Source of the DNA: Fimbriiglobus ruber | GTDB taxonomy: Bacteria > Planctomycetota > Planctomycetia > Gemmatales > Gemmataceae | Reading direction: 5' to 3' | Length of the DNA stretch: 64,000 bases | Assembly (NCBI RefSeq): GCF_002197845.1 | Contig: NZ_NIDE01000001.1 | Span: 1,054,001-1,118,000 of the forward strand | Shown: one piece after another, positions 17,868 through 27,125 of the stretch | Position numbering within the stretch: position 1 is the stretch's first letter | Layout of the letters: each line of letters starts with the position of its first letter | The notes under the pieces: generated by a model | What the model saw: only the letters and a program-made list of their open reading frames with translations | Database searches by the model: none | What the model was told of the DNA's origin: nothing | Translations under genes and position numbers: made by a program

Positions 17868-20243
17868 ATGGCCGCTCACACCGCAAGCAGAACCGAGTGC
17901 CCCAGCACCGAAGCCTTGGCCGTTCTGGTCCACGGCAGCTCCCCCGATATTGACCAGGACCCCCTGGCCGAGCACGTCGGCGAGTGCGTCGGTTGTCAGT
18001 CGCAGATCGCGGCATTGGCGACTCAAGGCGACCCGGTTCTGTCCGATGTGGTACGTCACATCGACAGATCGGAACCGGCGTCTGACTCCGCTTTCTGGCG
18101 CGCCCTCAAGAAGGCCGAAGTCGCCGTCACTCAGCTCTATCCCGACTCGGACGAACAGCGGTCTGCCGACCTCAAACTCGATTTCCTCCAGCCGACGGAC
18201 ATGCCGGGTCACATCGGCCGGCTCGGGACATTCGAGGTGGTCGCGGTCATTGGTCGCGGCGGAATGGGCGTCGTCCTGCGGGCGTTCGACCCGCACCTGT
18301 CGCGCGACGTGGCGATTAAAATCCTCGACCCGCAGTGGGCCAATAACTCGACCGCCCGACAGCGCTTCTGTCGCGAAGCGCGGGCGGCCGCTGCTGTAAC
18401 CCACGACAACCTTGTGGCCGTCCACCAGGTGACCGAGGACGAAAAATCCGGCCTTCCTTATCTGGTGATGCAACTCATCAACGGGGAATCGCTCGAACAG
18501 CGACTCCGCCGGATTGGCAAGCTCTCCCCGACCGAGTCGGCCCGGGTTGGTATGCAGGCCGCCGCCGGACTCGCCGCCGCGCACGCCAACGGACTGATCC
18601 ACCGCGACATCAAGCCAGGCAACATTCTGATCGAGGCGGCGACCGGCAAAGTCAAAGTCACGGACTTCGGCCTGGCCCGCGCGGCCGAAGACCTGAAGCT
18701 GACCCGGACCGGGTTCGTAGCGGGTACGCCACTGTACATGGCTCCCGAGCAGGCTCACGGGGAAGACATCGACGCCCGGGCGGACCTGTTCAGCCTCGGG
18801 TCGGTGTTGTTCGAGTCCCTGACGGGGCACCCCCCGTTCGACGGCAAGACGCCGCTTGCCGTGCTGCGGCGCGTGGCCGACGAACCCCACGCGCGCCTGC
18901 GGCAACTCAACCCCGAAGTGCCGGCCTGGCTCGAAGAGATCATCGACAAGCTCTTATCCAAGAGCCCGGACGACCGCATTCAGACGGCGATCGAAGTGTC
19001 CGAGCGGCTCGCCCAACACCTCTCGCACACGGACATCCACGCGCCGCTCGAAGTGCCGCCCGAGGCTTGCCTGCTCGGGTTGATGAAACGCTCCAGCCGA
19101 CCCGGCGCCAAGGTCCGCAAGCGATTTTGTGCGAAGACGGCGGCGATCGTCGGGGTAGTGTTTGCGGTCGGCATGATCAGCGGCGGGGTAGGGGTGTGGG
19201 AGTTTGCCCCGCGAGCGACCGAGTCGCCCGTGACCGCGGCGACGCCGGATTTCCTGTTGCCCCTCTCGCCGGTGAAAGTGGACGAAGGACCCGAGCCGAA
19301 GTGGCGGCTACAAGCCCTCAACGGGTCGATCTGGTCGGTCGCGCTCAGTCGCGACGGCAAGATGGCCGCGATCGGGAGTGAGAACGGCCGCGTGGGCCTT
19401 TGGGACGTGTCCAAGGAACGGCTGCTGTACGTCTTCCACACGGACAAAAACGAACAGCTCCCGGCCCACAAGGGACCTGTCTGGGCCGCCGAATTTACCG
19501 CCGACGGGACGCAACTGATCACGGCGGGAGACGATGGGGCGATCAAGACGTGGGATGTCGTGAACGGCAAGAAATTGAAGGACTTCCCGGTCGGCTCGCC
19601 GATCCGATCGGCCGCGATCAGCAAGAGCGGGAATTATGTCGCGATCGGCGACCGCATCGGCCAGGTCCGCGTGTTCGACATGGCACACGAAGAGATGGTG
19701 CTGGAATACGAACAAGACAGCACGGTCAACGGCGTGGCGTTTTCGGCCGACGAGTTGTCGATGGCCTCGGTGAGTACAGACGGGACGGTTGTCTTGCGGC
19801 AGATCGCGGGTGACCGCCCCCGGCAGTGGTCCGTGAAGGCCGCACACTCCGGCCCGGTTTACGGCGTCAGCTTTTCGCCGGATGGCGACCGTCTGGCGAC
19901 CGCGAGTTGGGACCAGACCGTCATCATCTGGGACACCGGAAACGGCACGGTCCTCCGGAAAATTGCCGCCCACGAAGACGGCGTGTGGGTGGCCCAGTTC
20001 GCCCCGTGCGGTCGGATGGTCGCGACCGCCGGACAGGACGGCAAGACGAAGGTCTGGGACGCCGACACGGGGGCATTGCTGGAAACTTTTACCCGGAACA
20101 AGGGGACGGTTCACTGCGTCCGCTTCGGGAAAGTCGGAACCGAGAACGCGTTCGTGACCGGCGGGCGGGACGGTATCGCCCGGGTCTGGGAAACGAAGGG
20201 GTGCCGAAAAGAGGGCGTGACACACGCGGAAGAGCGAAAATAG
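17868..20243 (+). CDS. Membrane Ser/Thr kinase with WD40 repeats and zinc-finger-like N-terminus
   Basis: 791 residues in four parts. Residues about 36-43 read HVGECVGC, the HxxxCxxC signature of zinc-binding anti-sigma factors. A Hanks-type kinase domain spans about 121-395: glycine loop GRGGMGVV, K151 in [14 protein letters not shown] with D247, and DFG at 266-268. A membrane helix follows at about 415-440 ([20 protein letters not shown]). The remainder is a WD40 propeller with repeats such as [33 protein letters not shown] and ARVWETKG. The kinase would be cytoplasmic and the propeller external. ATG 17868 is preferred over TTG 17859. It probably controls the adjacent ECF sigma factor. Confidence 0.93.
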   Translation: MAAHTASRTECPSTEALAVLVHGSSPDIDQDPLAEHVGECVGCQSQIAALATQGDPVLSDVVRHIDRSEPASDSAFWRALKKAEVAVTQLYPDSDEQRSADLKLDFLQPTDMPGHIGRLGTFEVVAVIGRGGMGVVLRAFDPHLSRDVAIKILDPQWANNSTARQRFCREARAAAAVTHDNLVAVHQVTEDEKSGLPYLVMQLINGESLEQRLRRIGKLSPTESARVGMQAAAGLAAAHANGLIHRDIKPGNILIEAATGKVKVTDFGLARAAEDLKLTRTGFVAGTPLYMAPEQAHGEDIDARADLFSLGSVLFESLTGHPPFDGKTPLAVLRRVADEPHARLRQLNPEVPAWLEEIIDKLLSKSPDDRIQTAIEVSERLAQHLSHTDIHAPLEVPPEACLLGLMKRSSRPGAKVRKRFCAKTAAIVGVVFAVGMISGGVGVWEFAPRATESPVTAATPDFLLPLSPVKVDEGPEPKWRLQALNGSIWSVALSRDGKMAAIGSENGRVGLWDVSKERLLYVFHTDKNEQLPAHKGPVWAAEFTADGTQLITAGDDGAIKTWDVVNGKKLKDFPVGSPIRSAAISKSGNYVAIGDRIGQVRVFDMAHEEMVLEYEQDSTVNGVAFSADELSMASVSTDGTVVLRQIAGDRPRQWSVKAAHSGPVYGVSFSPDGDRLATASWDQTVIIWDTGNGTVLRKIAAHEDGVWVAQFAPCGRMVATAGQDGKTKVWDADTGALLETFTRNKGTVHCVRFGKVGTENAFVTGGRDGIARVWETKGCRKEGVTHAEERK

Positions 20244-20429
20244 ACAGAACGGCCAGGGCATCCGCCCTGAGCCGCTGTTCTCGGCTTTCTTTGTCAGAGA
20301 TCCGCATTTCTGGAACGGGCTTTCGCTTCTCCGATACGCGGCTGCGAACCCTTTCTGGCGCTGGACACGCCGCCCCGGCTACCGGATACTCAAGCAATCG
20401 CCCGACAAGTCATCGTCGGAGGGTTTGCC

Positions 20430-21281
20430 ATGCGTTTGCTGCTGCTCGTCATGGTCACGGGCCTGTTAGCTCACTTCTCTCGCGCCGCCGACACCGCTCC
20501 GGTCAAGAAATCCGATGTCTTTGAGTTCACGGGCCGCACCGAGGCTGCCGCCCTGGTCGAGATTCGCCCGCGGGTGACCGGGTATTTGACGAAACTGGTG
20601 GCAAAGGAAGGCGCGGCCGTCAAGAAGGGCGACCTGCTGGCCGAGATCGACCCCCGACCGTTCCAGATTGAGGTCGACGCGGCGCAGGCGAGACTCGCCC
20701 AGTCCGAGGCCCATTTCCGGCTGACGGTAACCGAGTCCGACCGGGTCCGGAAACTGTTCGACTCGCGGGCGGTGGCGGCCGAGGAGATGGAACGGATGGC
20801 GGCCCGCGCCACCGTGGCGCGGGCCGCATTCGATCTGGCCAAGGTGGAGTTGACCCGCGCGCAGCTCACGCTTTCGGCGACGAAGTTGACCTCGCCGATC
20901 GACGGCCGGCTCGGCCGGTTCCAGCTATCCGAGGGGAATCTGGTCGTGGCCGACGGTGGGCCGTCAATTGTCACCGTGATCGGAACGGACCCCGTATTCG
21001 GTTTCTTCGATGTCGACGAGCGGACCCTGCTCCGACTGCGGCGAGCGGGGTTGGCGGAGGCCGGGAAGTTAACCGTATCCGTCGGCCTCGCGGACGAAGA
21101 CGGGTATCCGCACCAGACCAGGCTCGAATTCATTGACCCACGAGTCGACCCGGCGACCGCGACAGTTCGGTTCCGGACGACTCTACCGAACCCCAAAGGC
21201 TTGTTTGTTCCGGGAATGTTCATCCGGGTGCGAATCGTGGCGAATGCCGATGGGACCGCCGCTCCCGCACGGCAACCCTGA
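20430..21281 (+). CDS. HlyD/RND-type periplasmic adaptor protein
   Basis: 283 residues with a signal peptide (MRLLLLVMVTGLLAHFSRA). The biotinyl/lipoyl half-motifs are clear: VEIRPRVTGYLTKLVAKEGAAVKKGDLLAEIDP near 45-77 and LTSPIDGRLGRFQLSEGNLV near 150. They flank a coiled-coil hairpin (DAAQARLAQSEAHFRL to ARAAFDLAKVELTRAQ). The beta-barrel and membrane-proximal strands follow. It would bridge an inner-membrane RND pump to an outer channel. No pump or channel gene is next to it, so it is an orphan or shares a distant pump. It converges with the next gene with no base between the two stop codons. Confidence 0.9.
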   Translation: MRLLLLVMVTGLLAHFSRAADTAPVKKSDVFEFTGRTEAAALVEIRPRVTGYLTKLVAKEGAAVKKGDLLAEIDPRPFQIEVDAAQARLAQSEAHFRLTVTESDRVRKLFDSRAVAAEEMERMAARATVARAAFDLAKVELTRAQLTLSATKLTSPIDGRLGRFQLSEGNLVVADGGPSIVTVIGTDPVFGFFDVDERTLLRLRRAGLAEAGKLTVSVGLADEDGYPHQTRLEFIDPRVDPATATVRFRTTLPNPKGLFVPGMFIRVRIVANADGTAAPARQP

Positions 21282-22904
21282 TTACTTTCGCTTCTTCTTC
21301 GGCGCGGCTTCGGCCGACGACGGGCCGAGCCACAAATCTTTTGTAGTCGTGTCGAGATCTGGTAGCGCCGCCGTAGTGATGCGAGTGGTTTCGGGTGAGC
21401 CCTTCGTCCGCCCAACGAGTCTGATCGTGCGCGGCTCGAACGGCTTGTCGGCTTTCAGTCGGAAAGTCACCGTCTTGGCGTCCTTGCCGGCGGTGAAGGC
21501 ATCTGCGATCACACCGGGCGGCAAGTCTTCGGCCGTGATCGCAATGTCTGCCGTCAAACCGTTTTTCCGAACCACGGTCACGACCACTTCGGTCGGTTTG
21601 TCCGGGGTACACGCGAGGCGGTCGACCGGGACCGTTAGCGCGAAATCGGGTTCGGTCTTTTGAACGGTCAAGCGGTAGCACTGCCGGGGTACGTTCGCTT
21701 GAAGGAGGTCGCGAACCTCCAGAGTAAATGGTCCGTCGGAAGGCGGGGTGAAGGTCAATTCGGAGTCGTCGGTCAATCCGGCCGGTTCGGCGCGGGCGAC
21801 GACTTTGCCGGTCGCGTCCGAGATCTGGATGACGGGGGAGAGCGGAAAGCCGAGACTCGGGGCCGCAACCCGGATGTTAAGTGCAACGCCCTTCTTGACC
21901 GCAAGCGGGAACCGATCCCGCGGCCCGGTTTTCGACAACTGTCCGGAGATCGTGAACGGCGGGGCAAGGGGCGTTGGTTTGCCCGTGAGTGTAGCCGCGT
22001 CCCAACAGGGGTGCGGTTCGACGGCGACTGTGATGGGGTTTGCGACGGCGGGATGAAACAGTGGTGCGTCCTCACCCGGCGCCACCTTGGGCACAGTCAG
22101 CATCCTGGCCGCTTCCGGGATGTTCCACCCAACGAGTGCGACGGACGCCGGCCCCTCCCGCGCGACGGCGAGCGGCCACGCGTAGTCGGCGAACCCGCCG
22201 GTCGTGAGCGTCAGGCGGTAGACGTAGGCGTCGCCGCCGGAGAAGCGGATGGTGCTGTCGGGCATCGACGGGAATGCGAAGACGCGAACAACGAACGTGC
22301 CGTCACGAGGGGCGGTGAACGCGATTTGCGGGTCGAGGCCGTGAACGTCGTTGTTCTGGTCGAGGACGAAGCCGTCCGTCGTCACGACCTGGACGATCGC
22401 GTCCATCGGCGATTTGAAAGTCTGGTTGGCGTCGACCGAGGCCACTAGTGTCTGGCCTTTCGTCAACTTCACCGCGTAGCAATCGACTTCACCCGCCTTG
22501 GCCAGACGACCATTCACCACCCGGGCCGGCGGATCGATGACTTGAGCCGTTGCGGGGTCGTCGTTCGGTTCCTTCTCCAAGACCTCGGGCAGAAGCCCCA
22601 CGGCGAACGGCCGCAAGCCGCTGGCACCGGTCTCGTCGTAGACGCGCACCCAGTACATTCCGGGCACGGCGTCCGCGGCCACAACGAACGAGAGTTTCCC
22701 CTTTTCCTTGCCCGCCGTCGCGGCCACACCCTTCCCACTCACCCAGACCTTGACCGGCCACTTATCGAACGCTCCGGCCGCGGTCACTTCGGTGGTCGTT
22801 CCCCGTTGGGCGCCGGTCGGGAAAAAATATGTCAGACTCGGGGCGGCATGAACTTCACCGCACAAGGCAAGTAAAACAAAGCCCGTCAGCCAAACGCTCT
22901 TCAT
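21282..22904 (-). CDS. Secreted protein with PPC-type beta domains
   Basis: 540 residues with a signal peptide (MKSVWLTGFVLLALCGEVHAA). The opening APSLTYFFPTGAQRGTTTEVTAAG is an Ig-like segment common in planctomycete proteins. Two pre-peptidase C-terminal (PPC)-like units follow: AGEVDCYAVKLTKGQTLVASVDA...GTFVVRVF near 145-250 and TGPRDRFPLAVKKGVALNIRVAA...GPFTLEVRDL near 340-420. The C-terminal part is another beta-sandwich, ending in a basic KKKRK. No protease domain is present, so it is a binding or accessory protein. It follows the DUF1501 gene on the same strand (88-bp gap). Confidence 0.8.
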   Translation of the reverse strand: MKSVWLTGFVLLALCGEVHAAPSLTYFFPTGAQRGTTTEVTAAGAFDKWPVKVWVSGKGVAATAGKEKGKLSFVVAADAVPGMYWVRVYDETGASGLRPFAVGLLPEVLEKEPNDDPATAQVIDPPARVVNGRLAKAGEVDCYAVKLTKGQTLVASVDANQTFKSPMDAIVQVVTTDGFVLDQNNDVHGLDPQIAFTAPRDGTFVVRVFAFPSMPDSTIRFSGGDAYVYRLTLTTGGFADYAWPLAVAREGPASVALVGWNIPEAARMLTVPKVAPGEDAPLFHPAVANPITVAVEPHPCWDAATLTGKPTPLAPPFTISGQLSKTGPRDRFPLAVKKGVALNIRVAAPSLGFPLSPVIQISDATGKVVARAEPAGLTDDSELTFTPPSDGPFTLEVRDLLQANVPRQCYRLTVQKTEPDFALTVPVDRLACTPDKPTEVVVTVVRKNGLTADIAITAEDLPPGVIADAFTAGKDAKTVTFRLKADKPFEPRTIRLVGRTKGSPETTRITTAALPDLDTTTKDLWLGPSSAEAAPKKKRK

Positions 22905-22936
22905 TCCCGTGCCCTACGCCGGTAGTGGATTTGCAA

Positions 22937-22968
22937 TTTTTGCGTCCTTTTGTGCCTCTTTGCGGTCA
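22937..22968 (-). repeat. Single-arm copy of the GGCAC-AAAA intergenic repeat
   Basis: On the minus strand this reads GACCGCAAAGAGGCACAAAA and continues GGACGCAAAAA. It has the same word structure as one arm of the 32-bp inverted repeat at 24352-24487, but no second arm is present. It lies between the DUF1501 stop and the PPC-protein start. Confidence 0.5.
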
Positions 22969-22992
22969 TTCTCTTCTTTCTGCACTGCCGTG

Positions 22993-24300
22993 TCAGCCCA
23001 TCAATTCCCTGATCGGCAACGAATCGGAGACGAGGTGGACGGGTTGGCCGTTGGGCTTGTAGAGCAGTTTGCCGGGGTCGATGCCGAGCTTGCTGTAAAT
23101 GGTGGACGCGAAGTTCTCCGGCCCGAGGACGCGCTCGACGGCCGCGAAGCCCTTCTTGTCCGTCGCCCCGATAACCTGGCCGCCGCGCGCCCCGCCGCCG
23201 GCGAACAGCACGCTCATCGCGTTCGACCAGTGATCGCGACCGGCGTCCTTGTTGATCTGGGGCGTCCGGCCGAATTCGCCGAGGGCGATTACCATCGTCG
23301 ATTGCAACAGGCCGCGCTCGTCGAGGTCGTTGATGAGGGCGGCCACCGTCTGGTCCCACGACGGCAACCGGGTCTTGAGCGCGTCGAACAACTTCGTGTG
23401 GTGGTCCCACCCGCCGTCGTACAGCGTGATGAACGGCACGCCGGCTTCGACCAACCGCCGGGCGAGCAACGCCCGTTGGCCGAACGGGTTGCGGCCGTAG
23501 GCGTCACGCACTCGGGCGGGTTCTTTGTCGATCTCGAACGCGGCCTGGGCCTCCTTCGACTGCATCAGTTCGTGGGCCTGCTGGTAGTGTTCGTCCATCG
23601 CGACGGCGGGATCACCGGCCGTTTTGTCGAGGATGCGCTGGAAGCGGTCGACTTCGCCGCGGAGGTCAGACCGCCCCTGGAACCGGGCGGCTGATAGCCC
23701 GCGGGGCAGGGCCACGTCGCGGACACGGAAGCCCGCGCTGTTCGGGTTGTCGCCGACGACGAACGGCGCGTACTTCGCACCCAGGAAGTTCGGCCCGCCG
23801 GACCGGGACATGTCGGGCATGGAGAAGTAGGCCGGCAACCCGGCTGGTGCCCCCTTCTCGGCCGCAACGACCGAACCGAGGCTCGGGTGAAAGCTGACGA
23901 ACGCCCCGCAGCCGACGGGGATACGCGGCGGCGCACCGGTCATGAGGTAGTGGTTGCCGGCACCGTGATTCCCCTGATCGTGCCGGATCGAGCGGACCAA
24001 CGAGAACTTGTTGGCCGAGCGCGCGAGCCGGGTCATGTGTTCGGAGACCTGGACGCCGGGGACGGCCGTGGCGATGGGCTTGAACTCCCCGCGAATCTCG
24101 GCCGGCGCGTCCGGCTTCGGGTCGAACGTCTCGTAGTGCGTCGGCCCGCCGTCCATCCAAATGAGAATGCAGGCCTTGGCGGGTGCGTCCGGGGTATCGG
24201 CACCCGCCGCGCGGGCGCGAAGGGCCGAGACGAACCCGCCCCCGAGGAGGGCACCGAGGCCGAGTTGCAGGCAGTCGCGGCGGGAAACCTGGCGGGTCAT
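22993..24300 (-). CDS. DUF1501 (sulfatase-fold) exported protein
   Basis: 435 residues. The N-terminus MTRQVSRRDCLQLGLGALLGGGFVSALRA is a twin-arginine export signal. The body has the DUF1501 landmarks: CILIWMDGGPTHYETFDPKP near 45, SLVRSIRHDQGNHGAGNHYLMTG near 95, GVPFITLYDGGWDHHTKLF near 290 and VIALGEFGRTPQINKDAGRDHW near 345. The family has an alkaline-phosphatase/sulfatase-like fold and no proven reaction. In planctomycetes it nearly always sits next to a DUF1549/DUF1553 cytochrome-like protein, as here, where that gene lies upstream on the same strand. Confidence 0.93.
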   Translation of the reverse strand: MTRQVSRRDCLQLGLGALLGGGFVSALRARAAGADTPDAPAKACILIWMDGGPTHYETFDPKPDAPAEIRGEFKPIATAVPGVQVSEHMTRLARSANKFSLVRSIRHDQGNHGAGNHYLMTGAPPRIPVGCGAFVSFHPSLGSVVAAEKGAPAGLPAYFSMPDMSRSGGPNFLGAKYAPFVVGDNPNSAGFRVRDVALPRGLSAARFQGRSDLRGEVDRFQRILDKTAGDPAVAMDEHYQQAHELMQSKEAQAAFEIDKEPARVRDAYGRNPFGQRALLARRLVEAGVPFITLYDGGWDHHTKLFDALKTRLPSWDQTVAALINDLDERGLLQSTMVIALGEFGRTPQINKDAGRDHWSNAMSVLFAGGGARGGQVIGATDKKGFAAVERVLGPENFASTIYSKLGIDPGKLLYKPNGQPVHLVSDSLPIRELMG

Positions 24301-24351
24301 GATCTCAATCCCTCGTCACGCATTTGTTACTCGGTGCCGCCAAAAAGCATG

Positions 24352-24487
24352 ATGGCCACAAAAAGGCACGAAAAGACACAAAAAGGAAGGCAAAACACAA
24401 CCGATCACACGACATTATTGCTCTCGGGATTGTTTTTTCCGTTTTCGTGCCCTAATTTTGTGTCTTTTCGTGCCTTTTTGTGGCCAT
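24352..24487. repeat. 32-bp perfect inverted repeat between two cotranscribed genes
   Basis: Arms 24352-24383 and 24456-24487 are exact reverse complements separated by 72 bases. The arm is built from GGCAC/GACAC words spaced by A-runs (ACAAAAAGGCACGAAAAGAC). The right arm starts 7 bases after the stop of the DUF1549/1553 gene (24495). The structure lies wholly between that gene and the DUF1501 gene. Confidence 0.9.
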
Positions 24488-24494
24488 TGTTCTG

Positions 24495-26939
24495 TCAGTC
24501 TTTGAACACGAACTCCGGCGTATTAATCAGCGCCCAAAGGATGTCTTCGATCACCTGGCGCCGCTTCGCTCCGGGGGTGTCGAAGAAGCGAAGGCACCCT
24601 GATCGTTCATCGTCTTTCGGCGGCCGGTTGTACGCGATCAGATACAACTCGTCGATCACTTGCGCGTTCGTCAGCGGCCCCGCGGCCAACTTCGCGAGGC
24701 GACCGTTGTCGGCGGTGACTTTGTCGTGGAGCCCGGGGGCGTTCATCAGGTGCAGCGCCTGAACGACGGAGGTGTCCGCCGTTCGCTCGCACGGCGGATC
24801 CTGATTCGGGTCCGGGCGGCCGAAGCTGTCGAGGAAAACGGACTGGGACCGGACGGTCCACAACTCCATCGCCCGCGCGCCGGCCGGCATCGCAGAGAAC
24901 GACTCGCGAACGCCGGTCGCGTCGGTTACAGCGTCCAGCAGCACTTCCGCCCGCAACCGCTGGCGGTAGTGTCGCGAGTAGTTGCGGAGGTCGCCCACGT
25001 TTCGGTCTTTCGGCAGTGAAGATAGGCCGTAGATGTAGCTCGACATGATCGTCCGGATCAATTTCTTCAGGTCATAGCCGTTCGCTCGGAAGTCGGCCGC
25101 GAGCGCGTCGAGTAGTGGGCCGTTGGTCGGCGGGTTGGTCGCCCGCAGGTCGTCGATCGGTTCGACGATCCCGCGGCCCATCAGGTCGGCCCACACGCGG
25201 TTGACGATCACCTTGGCGAAGAACGGGTTGTCCGGCCCCGTCACCCACGCCGCCAGGGCTTCACGCGGGTCGTCGCCTTCGGGGACTTCGACCGGCTTCG
25301 CGAGGAGTGGCTTGATCGGCATTACGCGGCCGTTGAGCGGGTGCTTCACTTGGCCCGCCGGCTTCGTGTAAACCACTTCCTCCCCGCCGGAGATGGGCGG
25401 CGACACGCCTTGACCCTTGTGACCGATCCGGCCGAAGAACGCCGCGAAGCTGTAAAAGTCGGCCTGCGTCCAGACCTCGAACGGGTGCTGGTGGCACTTC
25501 GCGCATTCGAGCCGCACGCCGAGGAAAAGTTGGCTGACGATCGTGGTGATCTCTTCCGGCTCGCGGCGGTCTCGGAAGACGACCGTGGCCCCGTCGCGGA
25601 ACGTGCTGCCGCGGGCGGTGAGGAGCGTGCGGACGAACTGGTCGTAAGGCGTGTTCTTGCGGAAGTTCTCGCGGAGCCAACCGTCGAGGTTGAACACGGC
25701 CTTGATGCCGACGCGGTAGGGGTTCGGCCGGAGCAGGTCGGCCCACTTGTTCGCCCAGTAGTCGGCATATTCGGGGCGATCCAAAAGGCGGTCGATCAGC
25801 TTGGCCCGCTTGGTCGGGTCGGTGTCCGTGAGGTACGCGCGAGTTTCGTCGGGCGTCGGCGGGCGGCCGATCACGTCCAGGTACGCCCGGCGGTGGAAGG
25901 TCGATTCGGCCGCGGGGTCGGACGGCGTCAGGCCGAGTTGCTTGAGCTTTGCCCACACGTGTCCGTCGATGAAGTTTTGCCGGGGCAGGTGGGCGTACAC
26001 CTCGTCGGGCACCGTCCCGGGCAGCGGGACCATGATGTTGCAGACCGCGAATTTCTCCATGTACCGCGTCATGATCGCCGCTTCGCCCGGCAGCGGACTC
26101 GACTTCACCAGCCCGCTCCCGTCCACGCTCGCGAACGCCGTGTCGTTCGACTGGAAGGCGGTCAGGTGCGTCACGTCCGCGGTGCTGCCGTCCGAGTAGT
26201 GTGCGGTCACGACGAGTTGCTGGGCCGACTGCGGCGACAGAATGCGTTCGGGCGGGAAGACGCTGATGTGGTCGAGTTTCGGGGCGTCAGCCGGGGTCCG
26301 CGGCGTGCCGGCGACAATCCATCGAAGAAGTCGGGCGAAGTGCGGGTCGTCGGCCGGCAGACGTTTGCCGCCGCCGTGTGGCACCAACCCGGCCGCCTTG
26401 TTGAGCAGCAGACTCGTCTCCGGCGCGGCTGGAAATAGTCGCCGGCCGCGGGCTTCCTCCACGATCGCGCCGAAGTCAAAATCGGGGTCGTACCCGAGCA
26501 GCGAGAGAGCGAACCCGTTCTGCCCACGGGCTTTTCCGTGACACGCCCCGGCGTTGCAACCGTACTTGGCGAGGACCGGCATCACGTCGCGCTCGAACGT
26601 CACCGGCGCGAACTGACTTGCCCCGTTTACCCGGACCGCCATCGTCGCAACTTGACCACCCACAGTCGCCCGCACGACCGCCGATCCGTCGCCGACCGGC
26701 GTCAACACGCCCGCTGGCGACACGGTCACGACACCCGGCTTATCCACGGTAAACGTCGTCTCGCGCGTCCGGTCGACGACACGCCCGTCCGCGGCCACGT
26801 TCACGACCACCCGCTGCCGCGCGTCTTTGCCGGAAAGTGAGGCGGTCGGTGGGAATATCGACACTTCCGCCGCACGGCCCGACACCGCTCCCATGACCAG
26901 CGCAACGACTACGATCGATGCCGATACGACTCGTTTCAT
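24495..26939 (-). CDS. DUF1549/DUF1553 exported protein with Big2 and cytochrome motifs
   Basis: 814 residues with a signal peptide (MKRVVSASIVVVALVMGAVSGRAA). A Big2-like Ig domain (about 25-115) is followed by a PSCyt1-like region with CNAGACHGK near 140, and a second Ig-like part. The DUF1549 domain starts near 330, with CAKCHQHPFEVW near 490 as a CxxCH haem-attachment site. DUF1553 fills the C-terminus (RVWADLMGRGIVEPIDDLR, GLSSLPKDRN). It is predicted to act outside the cytoplasm together with the adjacent DUF1501 protein. I chose ATG 26939 because the longer frame would translate part of the intergenic inverted repeat. Confidence 0.9.
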   Translation of the reverse strand: MKRVVSASIVVVALVMGAVSGRAAEVSIFPPTASLSGKDARQRVVVNVAADGRVVDRTRETTFTVDKPGVVTVSPAGVLTPVGDGSAVVRATVGGQVATMAVRVNGASQFAPVTFERDVMPVLAKYGCNAGACHGKARGQNGFALSLLGYDPDFDFGAIVEEARGRRLFPAAPETSLLLNKAAGLVPHGGGKRLPADDPHFARLLRWIVAGTPRTPADAPKLDHISVFPPERILSPQSAQQLVVTAHYSDGSTADVTHLTAFQSNDTAFASVDGSGLVKSSPLPGEAAIMTRYMEKFAVCNIMVPLPGTVPDEVYAHLPRQNFIDGHVWAKLKQLGLTPSDPAAESTFHRRAYLDVIGRPPTPDETRAYLTDTDPTKRAKLIDRLLDRPEYADYWANKWADLLRPNPYRVGIKAVFNLDGWLRENFRKNTPYDQFVRTLLTARGSTFRDGATVVFRDRREPEEITTIVSQLFLGVRLECAKCHQHPFEVWTQADFYSFAAFFGRIGHKGQGVSPPISGGEEVVYTKPAGQVKHPLNGRVMPIKPLLAKPVEVPEGDDPREALAAWVTGPDNPFFAKVIVNRVWADLMGRGIVEPIDDLRATNPPTNGPLLDALAADFRANGYDLKKLIRTIMSSYIYGLSSLPKDRNVGDLRNYSRHYRQRLRAEVLLDAVTDATGVRESFSAMPAGARAMELWTVRSQSVFLDSFGRPDPNQDPPCERTADTSVVQALHLMNAPGLHDKVTADNGRLAKLAAGPLTNAQVIDELYLIAYNRPPKDDERSGCLRFFDTPGAKRRQVIEDILWALINTPEFVFKD

Positions 26940-27034
26940 GGCGTGCAAACAAGGCGGGGACGAAAAGTGGGAGCAGGCAGGTGTTTGAAAAATACCCGAA
27001 CTTCGCGGGGAATGCACGAGAGAATTAAGGAATT

Positions 27035-27118
27035 TTAGCCACAGATGAACACGGATAAACACGGATCAGAAAAACCACCTTTTCTGATCCGTGTTTATCC
27101 GTGTTCATCTGTGGCTAA
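27035..27118. repeat. 39-bp perfect inverted repeat with 6-base loop
   Basis: Arms 27035-27073 and 27080-27118 are exact reverse complements; the loop is ACCACC. The arm contains AACACGGATAAACACGGATC, an internally repetitive sequence. The structure starts 7 bases after the stop (27126) of the CxxCH gene and lies 96 bases before the start of the next gene. No T-tract follows. Confidence 0.92.
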
Positions 27119-27125
27119 TCAAACT

